Positions 60,942-64,000 of a stretch of DNA of 64,000 bases are shown piece after piece. Both the position numbers and the translations under genes were made by a program. The notes below the pieces were generated by a model that ran no database searches, was not told the origin of the DNA, and saw only the letters and a list, made by a program, of their open reading frames with translations. The DNA is from Trametopsis cervina. Taxonomy: Eukaryota > Basidiomycota > Agaricomycetes > Polyporales > Irpicaceae. The DNA lies in contig MU278377.1 of assembly GCA_022385755.1 (NCBI GenBank), positions 226,537 to 290,536 of the forward strand, in the 5' to 3' direction. Every line of letters begins with the position of its first letter. Position 1 is the stretch's first letter.

Positions 60942-62215
60942 ATCGGGCTATCACATTTGAACCCGTAGCCTAACCCTCCCTAAAGCGCTCAGATTGCTGC
61001 AGTCCCGCCAGTTGTAACCTCAACGCGCAAGCAGACATTTGTGCTGAGGATTGCTTGGTACCTGTTGAGTGTGTCGTTGCTTTTAGATTGCTCCCCCTGT
61101 GCCTTTGCTAAATTACCTAGTATACGAGGGACTGTTTACTGTGACAGAGGGCAGGTGAGTATTCCGTCAACTTGAAGGACATCCAAATGATGTTTTCGTG
61201 ATGATAGAGTCGACTTAACTCCAGCTCTCCAAGTTCTCTAGTGCTGCTGCATCGTATGTGCATTCCTATCTTGCTGTGAGAGTCAGACTCAGGTTGGGAT
61301 GCAGGCGGTCTTCAAGATTGAATCGGGCAATCAAAGTTGAAGTGTAGCCTAACCCCCCACTCGGCCATGTTGTACTGAAGCAACACGCAAGCGGAGAACC
61401 GTCCGGCTTTTTGGTTTTTTGCTTCATATAATATACGCGGTCAGAGAGTGCTGATATTTGCCGGTTACACCTCATTCTAGCTTAGCGACCCCTCAGCTAT
61501 TTACTGTAGGTGATTATACTGCAGCGTAGGTTTCTTGAGGAGACTTGCAAGCGTTGGAGAGATCGGATCGGGTTATCAAAGTTAAGGCGTAGCCTAACCC
61601 TCCCCTCGGCCATTTGCCACCATTTCATACTGAAGCGACGCGCAAGCGGAAAACCGTCTGGTTTTCGTTTCAAATATCATATCGATGTGCACTATGGCTG
61701 AAAGCTACTTGGCTATGCTTTCGTGGGTCTGGCTTACGATATATAGGTGGTACACCCGTACTTACTGCGTTTCGCTGTAAAGCAATCCTTGCTGCAAGCC
61801 CAAAGATCGATCGGGCAATCAAAGTTCAGGTGAAGCCTAACCCCCCACTCGGCCATTTGACACAACGTTATACTGTAGCGACACGCAAGCAGAGAACCGT
61901 CTGGTTTTTGGTTCAAATATCATATCGTTGTGGACTCTAGTTGAAGGATACTTAGCTTTCCTTGCTTTCGTGTGTCTGCTTTGCGCTATGTAGGTGGTCC
62001 ACTCGTACTTACTGTACATCGCTGTGAAGCAATCCTTGCTGCAAGTCTAAAGATCAATCGGGCAATCAGAGTTGAGGCGTAGCCTAACCTCCCAGCTTTG
62101 ATTCTAGCGACTCCTCACCTATTTACTGTAGGTTTTCTTGGGGAGGCTTGCAAGCGTTGAAGCGATCGAATCGGGCTATCAAAGTTGAGGTGTAGCCTAA
62201 CCCTCCCCTAGGCCA
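60942..62215 (+). repeat. Tandem array of a roughly 245-bp repeat, six core copies
   Basis: A core of about 50 bp, starting ATCGGG and containing TCAAAGTTGA and GTAGCCTAACC, followed by CCCACTCGGCC or CCCCTCGGCC, begins at 60942, 61322, 61567, 61810, 62057 and 62170. The spacings are 380, 245, 243, 247 and 113 bp. The copies at 61567 and 61810 are alike over the whole unit, about 80 percent by eye. Two kinds of lead-in alternate: one with CCTTGCTGCAAG, one with CTATTTACTGTAGG and TTGCAAGCGTTG. No ORF is conserved. This is satellite-like or transposon-derived DNA. Confidence 0.85.
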
Positions 62216-62989
62216 GTCGGACGGCGGCTATCGCTGTGGTTGCAACGTCCCCGCGCACGCAGATGTTCTTGTCGGAGACATCTGCTATTTTGTGCATTGT
62301 TGTAAGCATGCATTATATTCCATCCTGATCCCAGATGCATGCAAAGATTCTGGCATGGAATGCCAGTGGGACGGCATTTGGCAACTATAGTAGCTTGATG
62401 GATACTTGAGAAGATATTTATGTTCTTGGCTCAGAAGAGTGACTCACCAAATGATAATAGAGTGCAGTCTGATTCTTGAAATTCTCTAGTGCTGCTTCAG
62501 CAGTCACTGCGGAACCCACAAAATATTAGGCTCCGAAAAGTAGCTGAATAACGCTATAGTCGGAGAATAACCTGACACCAATGCTAGTTGATTCAGATCG
62601 GAGTAATCTCCACTAAGGCCAACTCTTCCGATCTAGTAGCCTCCGGATATCGTATCTTTTACGAGCATCCTAAGGGTACAATCAATTCAATAGTCTGAGC
62701 TATCTGGGAGCTCGCAACAGTATATTCTGGTCCGAATCTTTTCGACATCACAGTGCCATCACTCCGAAAAGACTCTCAATAGTGGGCAGACTCTCCGATA
62801 ATGATCAATTGTTTATTTAATTTTAAGACAAGCGTAAATAAAGTAAATAGGCCCCAGCCCGTTGTTGTTGTGGCTGCTAAGTTCGCTCCGGCAGCATGAT
62901 CTGGACAAAATATAATCAGCCATAGCTGCAAGCTAGTTGAGGTTTCAAATACTCACAAATGAGCCCATGAGCCTCGTCAACTTTGCCCT
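62216..62989. other. AT-richer non-coding stretch with recurring TCCGA words
   Basis: No gene recognised. TCCGA or TCGGA occurs seven times between 62532 and 62798, and the decamer CTCCGAAAAG occurs twice (62531, 62762). CTCTTCCGATCT at 62623-62634 equals the end of a common sequencing adapter. A 7-bp hairpin stands at 62350-62366. Confidence 0.5.
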
Positions 62990-63479
62990 TCAAAATGGGC
63001 CGCGGCTGAGTAGGATTTCTACACCACCAAAGTGGTCGCCGCGAAGCTTGCGCGGGAGAAGGTGGAACTGGACGTCCAGGATTGTCTGCCCCGCCACCTC
63101 CACCTCGCCGTCCTGCCAGTCTGATCTGCACCGAGGACATCAGTCGAGGGATATCGTGGGCTCGCGACTGACCTGGCAGGCGACAGTGAGCGCATCTGCG
63201 CCGTATACGCATTAGATGCCGTTTCTCATGTGCTGGACGGAGACCATGAGCGCCGCAAGTTCGGAGGGTGTGAGGTCATGTAGGCGGGGAACGACTCGGC
63301 GTGGGATGGCGAGTACATCTGTGTGGATGCGAAAAACAGGTGAGCACGGTTTGGCGGGGATCATACCATACGGGAGTAACGGCTACATCGCTTGCAGAAG
63401 TGTATAGTCAGAGGTACATACGTTCGAGGATGATGGGTTTGAGGTCAATGAGTGCGACAGTGCGGTTCCCTTCCAGCAT
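62990..63479 (-). pseudogene. Decayed HIT-family hydrolase gene (FHIT/HNT2-like)
   Basis: Intact genes of this type hydrolyse dinucleoside polyphosphates such as Ap3A. Read on the minus strand, exon remnants are VALIDLKPIILE, then across a 103-bp intron (63319-63421) HVLAIPRRVVPRLHDLTPSE and LAALMVSVQHM, then YGADALTVACQ, then DGEVEVAGQTI and FHLLPRKLRGDHFGG. This order is the HIT fold of FHIT/HNT2. Three lesions are visible: an in-frame TAA at 63212-63214 between QHMRNGI and YGADALT; a two-residue duplication in the DGEVAGQ loop; and at 63062-63076 the HxHxH triad reads DVQFH, each loss explained by one base change (CAC to GAC, CAC to CAG). The middle histidine, the catalytic one in this family, is gone. 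The N-terminal part upstream of 63479 is not recognisable. Confidence 0.75.
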
Positions 63480-64000
63480 ACCGCCGCTGCATGAAGGTGC
63501 AGCCCGACCTAGTCTGGAACTTGAACCTACTACATATCGAGATGAAGAGCCAGTCAGTGCTTCGCATAGGAACCTTATCGTGACTGCACTGTTGCTATCC
63601 TGTCGGCGGAAGAATCAAACACTTAGGAGGGGCGGGGTCTGGAGTAGTGGGCGGGCAGCAGACTTATCTAGAGTGGCTGACTTGGATAAGCAAAGAGCAC
63701 GCATAGCGGCGAGAGTTGGCGAGAGAAGAAATGGTGCAGAGAAGGGGTAAAGGCATAAACGCCTTCCAACCAACTCTCACGTCACAGATACTGACAACGA
63801 GACCTCGGGAGATCCAGCCAGATATCTTCGCTCGTGCAATCGTGAGGGAGGGACAGTGCAGTATCGATGTAGCTGATGGTCATGGTGGTGGGCTGAGAAA
63901 CAGGCTGAAAGGCCGGCGTACTGCCGGGAACACTCAACGGGACGCGTGAACAGGAACAACGTCTATTACGAACTTCGTCGCACAGTGAAGGTGAGTACTC
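63480..64000. other. Terminal stretch, no recognisable gene
   Basis: May contain the eroded N-terminal exon of the HIT pseudogene. A 77-codon frame at 63716-63949 has no family resemblance. Confidence 0.45.

Noticed and set aside
60970..62215. CCTAACCC-like strings resembling telomeric repeats
   Set aside because: Each occurs once per 245-bp unit and not in tandem, so this is not a telomere tract.
60942..62215. Array considered as a CRISPR
   Set aside because: Units are about 245 bp and diverged, the host is eukaryotic, and there are no short identical repeats with unique spacers.
1..64000. A secondary-metabolite or other co-regulated gene cluster
   Set aside because: Apart from one Zn2Cys6 regulator and one transporter-like gene separated by unrelated genes, no backbone enzyme or tailoring enzymes are present.

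Overview
This window is nuclear DNA of a filamentous basidiomycete, most likely an Agaricomycete. Genes are split by many short introns (about 50-70 bp) with GTNNGT/TAG-type splice sites, coding sequence is moderately GC-rich, genes lie on both strands, and no bacterial signals are present. The protein families agree: a Zn2Cys6 regulator, a group I G-alpha subunit, a BRE4-like transporter and a GPI-type aspartic protease. I cannot name the species. Exons were joined by hand. For the eleven genes with a stated protein length, the summed exon lengths are a multiple of three.

Layout. 1-4131: no recognisable gene, a few microsatellites. 4132-6455 (+): Zn2Cys6 transcription factor. 6456-8667: no firm gene, but a strand-biased cluster of CGGAC words. 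8668-9886 (-): OB-fold protein resembling shieldin subunit 2, divergent from a 16-exon BRE4/aromatic-acid-exporter-like membrane protein (10298-14905, +). 15668-18095 (-): API5 homologue, divergent from a Dap1/MAPR haem-binding protein (18470-19100, +). 22378-25043 (+): BCS1-type AAA ATPase. 27940-29377 (-): G-alpha. 31671-31764 (+): intron-containing tRNA-Ser(GCU). 31890-32556 (+): CoA-binding protein. 33814-34711 (-): HIT-type zinc finger protein with a GC-AG intron. 36491-38516 (+): secreted, probably GPI-anchored aspartic protease.

39038-50484 is the densest part and is rich in transcription machinery: CTR9 of the Paf1 complex (-), ADA2 of SAGA (+, divergent from CTR9), a membrane-anchored cysteine synthase-like enzyme (-) and the TFIIA large subunit (-). 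50485-59515 is almost empty: a small C2H2 regulator (53710-54602) in more than 8 kb of non-coding DNA with a probable MITE and simple repeats. 59516-60642 (-): splicing factor CWC24.

The right end is repeat-rich and decaying: six copies of a roughly 245-bp repeat (60942-62215), a non-coding stretch with a short match to a sequencing adapter, and a HIT-family (FHIT/HNT2-like) pseudogene (62990-63479) that has an in-frame stop and has lost two of the three histidines of its HxHxH motif.

I found no biosynthetic cluster, CRISPR array or phage-like system. The candidates most worth following are the shieldin-2-like gene, the HIT pseudogene, the 245-bp array, the MITE and the 7-nt microexon.
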